A stretch of DNA of 64,000 nt from QANA01 sp963665505 (GCA_963665505.1 OY762275.1:1054001-1118000), one strand, 5' to 3'; shown: positions 32,718 to 42,264, counted from the first letter of the stretch. The notes: generated by a model from the sequence alone, not told the origin. Program-made: numbers and translations.

Positions 32718-34946
32718 ATGGAAAAACAGGCGTATGTGCAGGTCATCGTGGATATTGCCCACAGCAATGTCGATAAGATTTTCGATTACCGCCTTCCTCC
32801 GGGGCTGACGGCCGGAGTGGGGTGCAGGGTTAAGATACCTTTCGGCCGGACTGAGACCGAGGGGATCGTCCTTTCCCATAAGACGGAAACGGAGATCGCG
32901 GAAGACAGGCTGAAGGACGTCATACGCTGCCTGGACGACCGCCCCGTCGTGAATCGGGAACAGATACTTTTGGCGCAATATGTCTGCGCCCGCTACAGGA
33001 CGACGATGGCGTTTGCGCTGCGCCTGATGTTCCCGGCCAAAATCCGCGGCGGACGGATCCATAAAAAGAAGATCCGCATGGCCAGAGTGACCGACGCGGC
33101 CCTTGCGGCCCAAGCGCGGGCGGGATGTTTCACCAAAGAAGGCGTGGTGCGCGCCAAAAACAGGTTGCACACGCTGGACAGGCTGCTAGAGGGCCCTTGT
33201 CCGACGGCGCTGCTGGACGCCGCTTCGGTCCGTGCGCTCGCGCAAAAGGACATACTCGAAGTGTATTTCGAAACGAGCTACCGCCGGCCTTACGAAGAAC
33301 TGTGCGCGCCCGAGAAGGACATCACGCCGACGGACGAGCAGGTCCACGCCATCCGGGCGATCTCCGCTGCGATAGACGCGGGGAAAAACCGGACGTTCCT
33401 CCTGCACGGGGTGACGAGCAGCGGCAAGACGGAAGTATACATCGCCTGCGTGAAGCGGGCGCTGTCGCTGGGCAAAACGGCGATCGTACTGGTGCCCGAG
33501 ATCTCCATCACGCCGCAGGCGCTGGGCGAGTTCGCCCGGCATTTCGGCGAAGAGATCGCGGTGTTTCACAGCGGGCTTTCGGACGGCGAACGCTTCGATG
33601 AATGGCGGCGTGTGCGCGACAAGAAGGCCAGGATCGTGCTGGGCGCGCGTTCGGCGGTGTTTTCGCCGTTGGAAAACATCGGCGTCATTATCCTCGACGA
33701 AGAGCAGGCCGAGACGTATAAAGCCGAAAATCATCCCGCCTACCATGCGGCCGAGATCGCCAATATGCGCTGCAAGATGACGGGGGCCGCCCTTGTGCTG
33801 GCCAGCGCCACCCCTCTTATAGAAGACTATGTAAAGGCGGAGCTGGGCATCTACCATCTGCTCGAAATGCCGCACCGGGTGGGCAATATCCCGCTGCCGG
33901 ACATCCGGGTCGTAGATATGAAAAAGGAATATATGCGGGGCAACCGCGGGCCGATCAGCGGTCTTTTGCATGAAGAGATCAAAAAAATGTTGGCAAACGG
34001 CGAACAATCGCTTATATTTTTAAATAGGAGAGGGTATGCCTCGAGTCTGGTTTGCCCTTCCTGCGGGCATGTCCGCATGTGTACGCACTGCGACGTGCCG
34101 CTGAAATACCATAAAAATGAAAACCGGCTGCTGTGCCACTATTGCGGCAGGAGTTTCCCATTGGAGGAAACTTGTCCCGAATGCGGGGGGAAACTTTTGA
34201 AGTTTGCGGGCACGGGCACGGAAAAGATAGAGGAACAGATCCGTTCGCTTTTCCCCGGGGCGCGCGTGCTGCGGATGGACTTTGATACGACGCGGCGCAA
34301 GAACGCGCATGCGGAGATATACGAAGCCTTCCGCGACCATAAGGCCGATATCCTGATAGGCACGCAGATGATCTCCCGTGGGCTGGATTTTTCCAACGTC
34401 GGGCTGGCCGCGATCATCTCGGCCGATTCGCTGCTGTATGCGGGCGATTATCGGCAGGAAGAACGAACGTTCGCGATGATCGAGCAGGTGGGCGGCCGGG
34501 CGGGCAGGGTCAGGAAGGGGACGGTCGTCGTCCAGACCTTCAACCCGGAAAATTATGCCGTGCGGTTCGCCGCCGCGCACGATTACAAAGGGTTTTACCG
34601 GCAGGAAGTCGCGTTCCGCAAAGCTTCGTGCAAGCCGCCGTTCGGCAGGTTTTTCCGGATGGTGTTCACGCATGCCGACGAGGCCAGGGCCCAAAAAGCC
34701 TGTGCGCAGGCACGGATAATGCTGGAACCGCTGCTGCAGCCCTACGCGTCCGATATCCTGCTGTTCGCGGCCAAGCCCGCGCCGGTGGCCAGGCTGGAGG
34801 GGAAGGCAAGGTACCATATCCTGCTTAAAGTCAGGACTTCCCGGACCACCGCGCAGATACGGGACCATGTGTGGGACGTATGGGATGCGGTCAGGAAAAA
34901 AGGAGTGCTGGTCAGCGTGGACACAGACCCTTACAATATGAATTAA
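32718..34946 (+). CDS. priA: Primosomal protein N' (replication restart helicase PriA)
   Basis: The 742-residue SF2 helicase has the N-terminal 3'-end-binding domain (IVDIAHSNVDKIFDYRLP), Walker A GVTSSGKTE near residue 230, a LDEEQ Walker B near 325, and paired zinc cysteines (CPSCG, CTHC, CHYCG, CPECG) near 445-490. It also has IGTQMISRGLDF near 550. It reloads the replisome at stalled forks. No Shine-Dalgarno precedes the ATG and the -10 element is six bases upstream, so the mRNA may be leaderless. The start is supported because the conserved N-terminus begins at residue 5. Confidence 0.95.
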   Translation: MEKQAYVQVIVDIAHSNVDKIFDYRLPPGLTAGVGCRVKIPFGRTETEGIVLSHKTETEIAEDRLKDVIRCLDDRPVVNREQILLAQYVCARYRTTMAFALRLMFPAKIRGGRIHKKKIRMARVTDAALAAQARAGCFTKEGVVRAKNRLHTLDRLLEGPCPTALLDAASVRALAQKDILEVYFETSYRRPYEELCAPEKDITPTDEQVHAIRAISAAIDAGKNRTFLLHGVTSSGKTEVYIACVKRALSLGKTAIVLVPEISITPQALGEFARHFGEEIAVFHSGLSDGERFDEWRRVRDKKARIVLGARSAVFSPLENIGVIILDEEQAETYKAENHPAYHAAEIANMRCKMTGAALVLASATPLIEDYVKAELGIYHLLEMPHRVGNIPLPDIRVVDMKKEYMRGNRGPISGLLHEEIKKMLANGEQSLIFLNRRGYASSLVCPSCGHVRMCTHCDVPLKYHKNENRLLCHYCGRSFPLEETCPECGGKLLKFAGTGTEKIEEQIRSLFPGARVLRMDFDTTRRKNAHAEIYEAFRDHKADILIGTQMISRGLDFSNVGLAAIISADSLLYAGDYRQEERTFAMIEQVGGRAGRVRKGTVVVQTFNPENYAVRFAAAHDYKGFYRQEVAFRKASCKPPFGRFFRMVFTHADEARAQKACAQARIMLEPLLQPYASDILLFAAKPAPVARLEGKARYHILLKVRTSRTTAQIRDHVWDVWDAVRKKGVLVSVDTDPYNMN

Positions 34947-34970
34947 CGAGTCTGAACAGGAGGATGGAAA

Positions 34971-35462
34971 ATGGCGATTATAGATATTGTACAGGAACCG
35001 GACGAAAGCCTGCGCAAGCATTCCCGGCCCGTGAAGAAGATCACAAAACGCATAAACACGCTGCTGGATGATATGAAAGAGACGCTGAAAGCCGCGGAGG
35101 GCGTGGGGCTGGCCGCCCCCCAGGTGGGGGTACTGCGCCGCGTGGTCATAGTGGACGTAGGAGAAGGCGTTATGGAGCTTATTAACCCCGAGATCCTCGA
35201 ATCTTCGGAAGAAACGCAGACGGGCGAAGAGGCCTGCCTTTCCTGCGGGGTACGCCGGGGCATCGTCACGCGCCCTAAAAAAGTAAAGATCCGCGCGATG
35301 GACAGGAACGGCGATTGGCAGGAATACGAGGGCGAAGACCTGCTTGCCCGGGCGTTCTGCCACGAGATCGACCATTTAGACGGGATCCTGTTTTTGGACA
35401 TCATGTCCAAAGAGATTACCGGGGAGGATATTCTCGAGGAAGAGGGACCAGATGCCATCTGA
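34971..35462 (+). CDS. def: Peptide deformylase
   Basis: The 163-residue protein has motif 1 GVGLAAPQ near residue 44, motif 2 EACLSC near 86 and motif 3 HEIDHLDG near 130, which supply the Cys and two His ligands for the active-site metal. Motif 2 is usually EGCLS; Ala replaces Gly and an extra Cys follows Ser. It removes the formyl group from new proteins. AGGAGG precedes the ATG; the fmt start overlaps its 3' end by 11 bases. Confidence 0.95.
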   Translation: MAIIDIVQEPDESLRKHSRPVKKITKRINTLLDDMKETLKAAEGVGLAAPQVGVLRRVVIVDVGEGVMELINPEILESSEETQTGEEACLSCGVRRGIVTRPKKVKIRAMDRNGDWQEYEGEDLLARAFCHEIDHLDGILFLDIMSKEITGEDILEEEGPDAI

Positions 35463-36426
35463 AAACGCCGCGCGTTTGCGCATCATTTTCATGGGCACGC
35501 CTATGTTCGCCGTGCCGTCGCTCAAAATGCTCCTGCGGGAGGGGTATGACGTCTGCGCTGTCGTGACGCAGCCCGACCGGGAAAAGGGAAGGGGGCATAA
35601 GCTGCTCCCGCCGCCAGTAAAAGTCTGCGCGGTGGAAGCGGGCGTGCCCGTGTTCCAATTTCTCTCTGTCTCCAAAGAAGGCGCAGAAGCCCTGGCCGGC
35701 CTTGGGGCCGACCTGATGGTCACGGCGGCGTACGGACAGATCCTCTCCGCAAAAATACTTGCGATATGCCCGCTTGGGTGTATCAACGTGCATGCCTCGC
35801 TTTTGCCCCGTTACCGGGGCGCCGCTCCCATAGAGCGCGCCCTCCTGGCCGGGGAAAGCATAACCGGCGTGAGTACGATGTTCACCGTGCGCGCGGTCGA
35901 TGCGGGGGATATTTTGGAGCAGGATACAGTGGAAATATCGCCCGAGGATACGGGCGGTACGCTCCGCGAAAAACTGGCGGAAACGGGCGCGCGGACATTG
36001 AAGCGCACGCTGGAAAAGCTTGCGGCGGGCACGCTCATCCGCACGCCGCAGGACCCGGCGCAGGCGACGTACGCGCCCATGTTCGAAAAAGGGTTCGGGC
36101 AGGTGGATTTTACCGACACCTGCCGGCATATCGTGGATATGGTCCGCGCGATCAATCCCGAGCCGGGCGCTTACGCGCTGCTGGACGGCCGCAAACTCAA
36201 ACTTTGGTTCGCGGCCCAAACGGATAAGCCGCCGCGCGCCCCGGGCGAGATCGTACTGGCCGACCCCAGGGCGGGCCTGTTTGTCTCCGCGGCCGACGGT
36301 GTGGTAGAGATCGTATGCCTGCAGTCTCCCGGCGCGAAAAAAATGTCCGCGCGGGATTTCCTGCGGGGACGGGGCAAAGGGATAAAGGCGGGCATGCGGT
36401 TTTCGGCTGGAAGAGGTGTGGATTGA
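35452..36426 (+). CDS. fmt: Methionyl-tRNA formyltransferase
   Basis: The 324-residue protein has an N-terminal formyltransferase domain (IIFMGTPMFAVPSL, INVHASLLPRYRGAAPIERALLAGE with the catalytic SLLPRYRG loop) and a C-terminal OB-like domain. It formylates initiator Met-tRNA with 10-formyl-THF. The ATG overlaps def by 11 bases, and the stop overlaps rsmB by 4 bases. The def-fmt pairing is standard. Confidence 0.97.
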   Translation: MPSENAARLRIIFMGTPMFAVPSLKMLLREGYDVCAVVTQPDREKGRGHKLLPPPVKVCAVEAGVPVFQFLSVSKEGAEALAGLGADLMVTAAYGQILSAKILAICPLGCINVHASLLPRYRGAAPIERALLAGESITGVSTMFTVRAVDAGDILEQDTVEISPEDTGGTLREKLAETGARTLKRTLEKLAAGTLIRTPQDPAQATYAPMFEKGFGQVDFTDTCRHIVDMVRAINPEPGAYALLDGRKLKLWFAAQTDKPPRAPGEIVLADPRAGLFVSAADGVVEIVCLQSPGAKKMSARDFLRGRGKGIKAGMRFSAGRGVD

Positions 36427-37739
36427 ACGAAAGAGCGGTTGCGGTCGATATCCTGCAGGAAGTGGAAAAGGGTGCTTTTCTGAATCTTGCCTTAAAAAAA
36501 TATTTGCGGGAAGAAGATGCGCGGTCCAGACGGTTCATCGCCGCGCTGGCGTTCACGACGCTGGAAAACCTGCTGCACATCGATTATGTGATCGGGCATT
36601 TCACCCAGGGCAAACGCATACACCGGTTTATCCGGAACGTGCTGCGCGTGGGCGTCTGCCAGATCCTGTTTTTTGAAAACGTGCCTGTGCGCGCAGCGGT
36701 CAACGAATGCGTCAAGATCGTGGGCGAGTCTTCCAAAAGGAGCTTAAAAGGATTTGTCAATGCGGTGCTCCGCAATGTGGCGAGGCAGGCGGGAGATATC
36801 GTTTATCCGTCGCGGGAAGAAGATCCCGCCGGGTTTTTGTCGGTGTTATACAGCTACCCGCGCTGGATCTGTGAACGCTATATTGCCGGGTACGGGTTTG
36901 ATTTTGCGTGGGAGCTGCTGGCGTACCGGAAGCCCGAAGCATACACCTGCGTGCGGCCCAATCTGCTCAGGATTTCTTCGCAGGACCTGCGCGGAAAACT
37001 GCAGGGCCGCGGGCTGGAGATCACTCCCGGGGCCTATGTCCCGGACTGTTTCTATATCAAAAACATGCCTTCGGTGGAAGAAAACTATTTTTACCAGAAA
37101 GGCCTGCTGGCCGTGCAGGGGGAAGCCTCGATGATCGTATGCGAGGCGGCCGGCGTGCGCCCGGGCGAATCCGTGCTGGACGTCTGCGCCGCGCCCGGGG
37201 GCAAGAGCGCCTATATCGCCGCGAAAAGGCCGGGCCTGCTCGAATGCTGGGATATCCGCCCGCACCGGGTGGAGCTGATGCGCAGCAATTTTGCGCGCAT
37301 GGGTGTAACCGCATCGGTCGCTCAAAAAGACGCCGCGGTGTATGACCCCCGCTATGCGGACAAGTTCGACGTCGTGCTGATCGATGCGCCCTGTTCCGCG
37401 CTGGGGCTCCTGTACCGCAAACCGGATATCAAATATACGAAAAAAGCGGAAGATATCGCGCCGCTCGTATCGCTGCAAAGGCGCATTTTGAAGACCTGCG
37501 TGCGTTATGTGAAGCCGGGCGGGCGGGTCCTTTATTCCACCTGCACGATAGACCGGCGCGAGAATGAAGAAAATATGGACTATATTTTGGGAGAATATCC
37601 CTGGCTGGAGCAGCAGGATATGAACAATACGCTGCCCGCGCCGCTCGTCCCCCGGCAGAAAGAAGGCCGGTTGCAGTTGTTCCCGCATATCGATAAAGTG
37701 GACGGTTTTTTCCTTTCGCTGCTGCGGAGGCAACTATGA
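36423..37739 (+). CDS. rsmB: 16S rRNA (cytosine-967-C5)-methyltransferase RsmB
   Basis: The 438-residue protein has an N-terminal NusB-like RNA-binding domain (about 1-145) and a C-terminal SAM methyltransferase domain with VLDVCAAPGGKSAY near residue 250. DAPCSALG near 320 and YSTCTIDRRENE near 370 supply the two catalytic cysteines. The start is TTG at 36423, in a 4-base TTGA overlap with the fmt stop, with GAAGAGGTG upstream. It overlaps rlmN by 4 bases. Confidence 0.95.
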   Translation: MNERAVAVDILQEVEKGAFLNLALKKYLREEDARSRRFIAALAFTTLENLLHIDYVIGHFTQGKRIHRFIRNVLRVGVCQILFFENVPVRAAVNECVKIVGESSKRSLKGFVNAVLRNVARQAGDIVYPSREEDPAGFLSVLYSYPRWICERYIAGYGFDFAWELLAYRKPEAYTCVRPNLLRISSQDLRGKLQGRGLEITPGAYVPDCFYIKNMPSVEENYFYQKGLLAVQGEASMIVCEAAGVRPGESVLDVCAAPGGKSAYIAAKRPGLLECWDIRPHRVELMRSNFARMGVTASVAQKDAAVYDPRYADKFDVVLIDAPCSALGLLYRKPDIKYTKKAEDIAPLVSLQRRILKTCVRYVKPGGRVLYSTCTIDRRENEENMDYILGEYPWLEQQDMNNTLPAPLVPRQKEGRLQLFPHIDKVDGFFLSLLRRQL

Positions 37740-38770
37740 AAAAAGCGCTGCTGGAATTTTCTCCCGAAGAACTGCGGCAGGCATTGATAGGCCTGGGGGA
37801 GAGCGCCTTCCGCGCAAAACAGGTATACCGCTGGCTCACCGCCTGCGTGCCTTTTGCCGAAATGCGCAACCTGCCGGCAAGCCTGCGCACCAAACTGGCC
37901 GGGATCTATACGGAAGGCTATCCCGCCGTCGAGGCCCGCCTCGCGTCCAAAGACGGTACGCTGAAGTACCTGCTGCGCCTGGGGGACGGCAATGTGATCG
38001 AGGCTGTGCTGATGCGGTACCGCTACGGCCATACCCTCTGCATCTCCACGCAGGTGGGCTGCCCGATGGCGTGCACGTTCTGTGCTTCCGGCCTGGGCGG
38101 CCTGGTGCGCAATCTGACCAGGGGCGAACTGCTGGGGCAGGTCCTGCGGGTCAATGCAGAGCAGGGGGCCGGGCGCAACATCACCAATATCGTGTTGATG
38201 GGCACGGGCGAACCGCTGCTCAATTATGAAAATGTCGTTTCCTTTCTCCGGCAGATCCATGCCGCGCAAAGTTTGGGTATCGCGCTGCGCAATATTTCCC
38301 TTTCCACCTGCGGCATCGTACCCGGCATAGATGCGCTGGCGGAAGAGGGCCTGCCCGTCACGCTCTGCCTTTCGCTGCACAGCGCCATAGAGGAAAAACG
38401 CCGCCTCCTCATGCCGGTGGAAAATACATATCCTCTGCACGAGGCGGTGGCCGCGATGCGGCGCTATAGTGAAAAAACGGGCAGAAGAATCATTTATGAA
38501 TATATATTAATAGAAGGGTTCAATATGAGCGGCGAAGATATCGACGCCCTGGTCCGGCTGACAAGAGGGCAGCGTTGCCATGTGAACCTGATCCCTCTAA
38601 ACGCCGCGCTAGGCAGCTACAAAACGCCGGGGAAAAAACAGATATACGAATTTGCCGCCGAACTGGAGAAAAAAGGTGTTTCCGCCAGTGTCCGCAGGAC
38701 GCTCGGCGAAGATATCGAAGGCGCCTGCGGGCAGCTCCGGGCGCACTTTGCCGGAAAGCTGCGGGAGTAA
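37736..38770 (+). CDS. rlmN: Dual-specificity RNA methyltransferase RlmN
   Basis: The 344-residue radical SAM enzyme has the cluster motif CPMACTFCASG near residue 108 and GMGEPLLNY-type MGTGEPLLNYENV near 160. C-terminal methyl-carrier cysteine positions are also present. It C2-methylates A2503 of 23S rRNA and A37 of some tRNAs. ATGA overlaps the rsmB stop. It is followed 4 bases later by prpC, as in B. subtilis. Confidence 0.96.
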   Translation: MKKALLEFSPEELRQALIGLGESAFRAKQVYRWLTACVPFAEMRNLPASLRTKLAGIYTEGYPAVEARLASKDGTLKYLLRLGDGNVIEAVLMRYRYGHTLCISTQVGCPMACTFCASGLGGLVRNLTRGELLGQVLRVNAEQGAGRNITNIVLMGTGEPLLNYENVVSFLRQIHAAQSLGIALRNISLSTCGIVPGIDALAEEGLPVTLCLSLHSAIEEKRRLLMPVENTYPLHEAVAAMRRYSEKTGRRIIYEYILIEGFNMSGEDIDALVRLTRGQRCHVNLIPLNAALGSYKTPGKKQIYEFAAELEKKGVSASVRRTLGEDIEGACGQLRAHFAGKLRE

Positions 38771-38774
38771 CGCG

Positions 38775-39512
38775 ATGGATATATTCTCACTTACGCATAA
38801 AGGGAAGGTCAGAAGACAGAACGAGGATAAGGTTTGCGTCTGTTCCCAGGACCAAACCACGGCCGTGATCGTGGCAGACGGGATGGGGGGCCAGCGGGCG
38901 GGGCAGGTCGCCAGCGCCAAAGCGGTCTCTTTTGCCCGGGACCGGTTGCGGAATACGGATATGACCCGCCTTACCGGGCAAGACCTGAAAAAATTGGTGG
39001 AGGATGCCGGCAGCGCGGTCTGGACGATGGCGCAGAGGAGCGAAAGCCTGAAGGATATGGGCACGACGTTCACGCTGGCGCTCCTGCAAAAAGGCCGGCT
39101 GCTGGTGGCGCATGTGGGCGATTCGCGCGCCTACCTGCTGCACGAAAGCGGCCTGCGGCAGATCACGAGAGACCATAGTTATGTGCAGTATCTTTTGGAG
39201 CAGGGCATCATCACCGTGGGAGAAGCAAAAGTGCACCCCTACAAAAACATGATCACCCGCGCGCTGGGGATGCGGAAGGTAACGGCGGATGTTTTTGAAG
39301 AAGCTTTCCTCCCGGGCGACGCGCTGCTTTTGTGTTCGGACGGGCTGACAGGGTACGTATCGGACGGGGAGATCAGGGATTGCCTGAAAAAACCGGTTTC
39401 CGTACGGTTGCAGGCAAGGGAGCTTATCGGCATGGCACTCGAGCGGGGCGGTGGAGACAATGTTTCCGTGATCATCGCCCAAAACGACGGGGGGCTGGAA
39501 AAGGATGATTGA
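38775..39512 (+). CDS. prpC: PP2C-type Ser/Thr protein phosphatase (PrpC/Stp)
   Basis: The 245-residue protein has PP2C motifs: RRQNEDK near residue 13, VADGMGGQRAG near 33 with the metal-binding Asp-Gly, MGTTFTLAL, HVGDSRAYLL near 115 and GGGDNVSVI near the end. It removes phosphates placed by PrkC-type kinases. It overlaps the kinase gene by 8 bases, so the pair is translationally coupled. Confidence 0.96.
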   Translation: MDIFSLTHKGKVRRQNEDKVCVCSQDQTTAVIVADGMGGQRAGQVASAKAVSFARDRLRNTDMTRLTGQDLKKLVEDAGSAVWTMAQRSESLKDMGTTFTLALLQKGRLLVAHVGDSRAYLLHESGLRQITRDHSYVQYLLEQGIITVGEAKVHPYKNMITRALGMRKVTADVFEEAFLPGDALLLCSDGLTGYVSDGEIRDCLKKPVSVRLQARELIGMALERGGGDNVSVIIAQNDGGLEKDD

Positions 39513-41373
39513 TAACTGGATAGACGACCGCTATCATTTGACAGAATTGCTGGACCAGGGCGGAACCAGCCTTGTGTTCTATGCGGAAGATGAAGAAACG
39601 GGGGATGAGGTCGTCATTAAAATACTTTCGCCTGCGCTGGCGGAACGGCCGGAGTATGCCGAAGCCTTTAAAAAAGAGGCGCAGGTGCTTTCCCGGCTGC
39701 ACCATGAAAGTATCGTGCGGCTGCTCTCCACCGGGGATAAGGGCAAACTCAAATACTTCACGATGGAGCGCATAGAAGGGGAAACGCTGAAAAAAGCGCT
39801 GCAGGAAGATTCCCTTTCCATTGCGCAAAAAGTAAAGATCGCCGAAAAGATATGCGGCGCGCTGGACTATGCGCACCGGATGGGCGTCGTACATAAAGAC
39901 CTGAAACCCGCCAACATATTGCTGAAAGACGATCTGGATCCGGTCCTGCTGGACTTCGGCATATCCGAAGCCCCGGCTATCTCCAAGGAAGAAGGCAAAG
40001 AAATTTTCGGTACCGTCCAGTATTTTTCGCCCGAGCAGGCAAGGGGAGAGAAAGTGGACAAAAGCACGGACATCTATTCCCTCGGAGTGATCCTCTATGA
40101 AATGATGACGGGAGAGCTGCCTTTTTTCGGAGAGGACAGTGTGTCCATCGCGCTCAAACATCTGCATCAGGTGCCTGTGGCGCCGGCGAAGAAGAACCCG
40201 CAGATGCCCGAGAGCCTCAACCGGATCATTTTAAAGTCCCTGCAAAAAGAAAAGGGCAGGCGCTACCACACGATGGCCGCCCTGCAAAAAGACCTTTCCC
40301 GCTGTCTGGAAGAGCCGGACGGCGCCTATGTCACCGAGTATAAGGAACGGAAAAAACGCAGGTTTTTCAAATCCCGTCCCAGGCGGTATGGTTTTGCGAT
40401 ATTGGCCGGGATCGTGGGCGCCCTGCTTTTGTCCTTTGCCGTATTTGTTGTGCTGAATACGTTGGGCGTGCTGAAAGGCGATTCTTCCGGCAAAGTCTTT
40501 GTCCCTTCGCTTACGGATAAGACGCTGGAGGAAGCGGAAGCCATATTGAAAGGGCTGGACCTTACGGTGGCATATTCCTACCAGGCGAGCGGGGTTACAG
40601 GCGAAGGGTACGTGATCTCCCAATCGCCGGAGATGGGTTCGTTCCTGGATCGGGGCAAGACGGTCAGCCTGGTCGTCAGTGCCGGCGCCGAGCTGGATAA
40701 AACAGTGCCTTCCCTGAAAGGGATGGGGGAAGAAGATGCGCTGCGCATGCTGAACGATATGGGTTTTATCAATACGCTGGTCACCTATGTGGAGAACACC
40801 GGGCTGGATGACCGTATCGTGGTCTCGCAGAATCCTACGGCCGGGGAAAAATTTTCCACAGACAATACCGTTTATCTGACGGTCAATCGCCTGGGCGACG
40901 GCGAGGTCAGGAATATACCGGCCCTGGTGGGAAAATCCATAGAAACTGCGCTGGACGAAGCGGCAGACAACGGGTTTGGCAATGTAATCCTCACGCTTTC
41001 CGATACGGACAGTACGCCGGGGATCGTGCTTTCCCAATTCCCGACGACAGATATGACGGAATCCGATTTCGATACGCTCTATCTTACCATACAGGAACCC
41101 CAGGGAAACTATTCGGTCAGCGGGACTCTGCAGTATGAAGGGCAATTCACGGAAGAGAGCGTCCTGGTCGCGACGATCGCCTTTGAGGTCGAAGGCCGGC
41201 ATTATGAATTCATTATAGCGGAAGGCGTTTTTGAGAACAGCGGAGAATATGCTACGATATACCCGAGCGGACTCGCGTATAAAGCAAAAGTCGGCAATCT
41301 GTCCGAAGACAAGGGCTATACGCTGAGAGTTTACTTAAATTACGAGGTGGTATATACTGATTATGTTCCCTAA
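39505..41373 (+). CDS. prkC: Ser/Thr kinase PrkC with three PASTA domains
   Basis: The 622-residue protein has a cytoplasmic kinase domain with HKDLKPAN at 130-137 and LDFGIS near 151, then a basic juxtamembrane stretch and one membrane segment (about 296-320). Three PASTA repeats follow (about 330-396, 397-468, 469-532), then a C-terminal beta-rich domain of about 85 residues. PASTA kinases sense muropeptides and lipid II, controlling wall growth or germination. The extra C-terminal domain is seen in some clostridial PrkC. The stop is in the same frame as rsgA, five codons before it. Confidence 0.95.
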   Translation: MIDNWIDDRYHLTELLDQGGTSLVFYAEDEETGDEVVIKILSPALAERPEYAEAFKKEAQVLSRLHHESIVRLLSTGDKGKLKYFTMERIEGETLKKALQEDSLSIAQKVKIAEKICGALDYAHRMGVVHKDLKPANILLKDDLDPVLLDFGISEAPAISKEEGKEIFGTVQYFSPEQARGEKVDKSTDIYSLGVILYEMMTGELPFFGEDSVSIALKHLHQVPVAPAKKNPQMPESLNRIILKSLQKEKGRRYHTMAALQKDLSRCLEEPDGAYVTEYKERKKRRFFKSRPRRYGFAILAGIVGALLLSFAVFVVLNTLGVLKGDSSGKVFVPSLTDKTLEEAEAILKGLDLTVAYSYQASGVTGEGYVISQSPEMGSFLDRGKTVSLVVSAGAELDKTVPSLKGMGEEDALRMLNDMGFINTLVTYVENTGLDDRIVVSQNPTAGEKFSTDNTVYLTVNRLGDGEVRNIPALVGKSIETALDEAADNGFGNVILTLSDTDSTPGIVLSQFPTTDMTESDFDTLYLTIQEPQGNYSVSGTLQYEGQFTEESVLVATIAFEVEGRHYEFIIAEGVFENSGEYATIYPSGLAYKAKVGNLSEDKGYTLRVYLNYEVVYTDYVP

Positions 41374-41388
41374 ATATCGGAGGGTAAA

Positions 41389-42264
41389 ATTATAAACGGA
41401 AGGATAATAAAAGGCATCGGGGGGTTTTATACGGTACAAGGGCAGGACGGCGCACTTTACGAATGCCGTCCCAAAGGAAAATTCCGGAACATCGGCGTCA
41501 AGCCCATGCCGGGAGACCTTGTGCGGTTCACCCCGCCGGGCGAAGTCGTAAGCGGCAGCATTGAGGAGATCTTGCCCCGAAAAAATCAGTTCGCCCGCCC
41601 CCTTATCGCAAATATCGATCTGCTGCTGATCGTGCTTTCGGCGGAGAAGCCGCCGGCGGACCTGCTTTTGGTGGATAAGCTGCTGCTGTACGGCTTGAAA
41701 AGCCGGGTGCCCGTCGCCATCGGGATCAATAAGACCGATGCGGCAAAAAGCGCGGCGCTGGCCGGCGAATACGCGGGAAGCGGCGCGCAGGTCGTAGCTT
41801 TTTCGGCAAAAGACGGCACCGGCCTGGATACGGTCCGCCGGCTTTTGCAAGGTAAATTCACATGTTTGGCGGGACAGTCCGCCGTGGGCAAATCCACGCT
41901 CCTCAATGCGCTGTGTCCGTCCCTGTCGCTGGAGACGGGGGAACTCAGCAAAAAAACGGCGCGCGGGCGCCATACCACCCGGTACAGCGAATTATTGCCA
42001 CTGCGGGAAATCGACGCGGTAGTCGCTGATACCCCGGGGTTCAGCATGCTGGAATGCATGGATCTCGAACCCGAAGAACTAAAAACTTATTACAGGGAAT
42101 TCCATGGAGCGGCGTGCCGGTTCGACACCTGCCTCCATGATAAAGAACCCGGTTGTGTCGTCAAAGAACGGGTCGTTTCCGGGCAGATCCCGGCCGGACG
42201 GTACGAGCGGTATATCCGGATTTTACACGAGCTCGAGGAAAGGAGAAACAAACGCTATGATTGA
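41389..42264 (+). CDS. rsgA: Ribosome small-subunit GTPase RsgA, apparently starting at an AUU codon
   Basis: The protein has an N-terminal OB fold (GRIIKGIGGFYTV, LYECRPKGKFRN), a circularly permuted GTPase domain (INKTD, GQSAVGKSTLLN, DTPGFS) and C-terminal zinc ligands. RsgA checks 30S subunit assembly. The conserved N-terminal region begins at codon 41389, but no ATG, GTG, TTG or CTG exists in frame between the prkC stop (41371) and an ATG at 41506. That later ATG would delete about 39 conserved residues. CGGAGGG (41378-41384) lies four bases before ATT at 41389, so AUU is the likely start (291 residues). Confidence 0.85.
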   Translation: MINGRIIKGIGGFYTVQGQDGALYECRPKGKFRNIGVKPMPGDLVRFTPPGEVVSGSIEEILPRKNQFARPLIANIDLLLIVLSAEKPPADLLLVDKLLLYGLKSRVPVAIGINKTDAAKSAALAGEYAGSGAQVVAFSAKDGTGLDTVRRLLQGKFTCLAGQSAVGKSTLLNALCPSLSLETGELSKKTARGRHTTRYSELLPLREIDAVVADTPGFSMLECMDLEPEELKTYYREFHGAACRFDTCLHDKEPGCVVKERVVSGQIPAGRYERYIRILHELEERRNKRYD

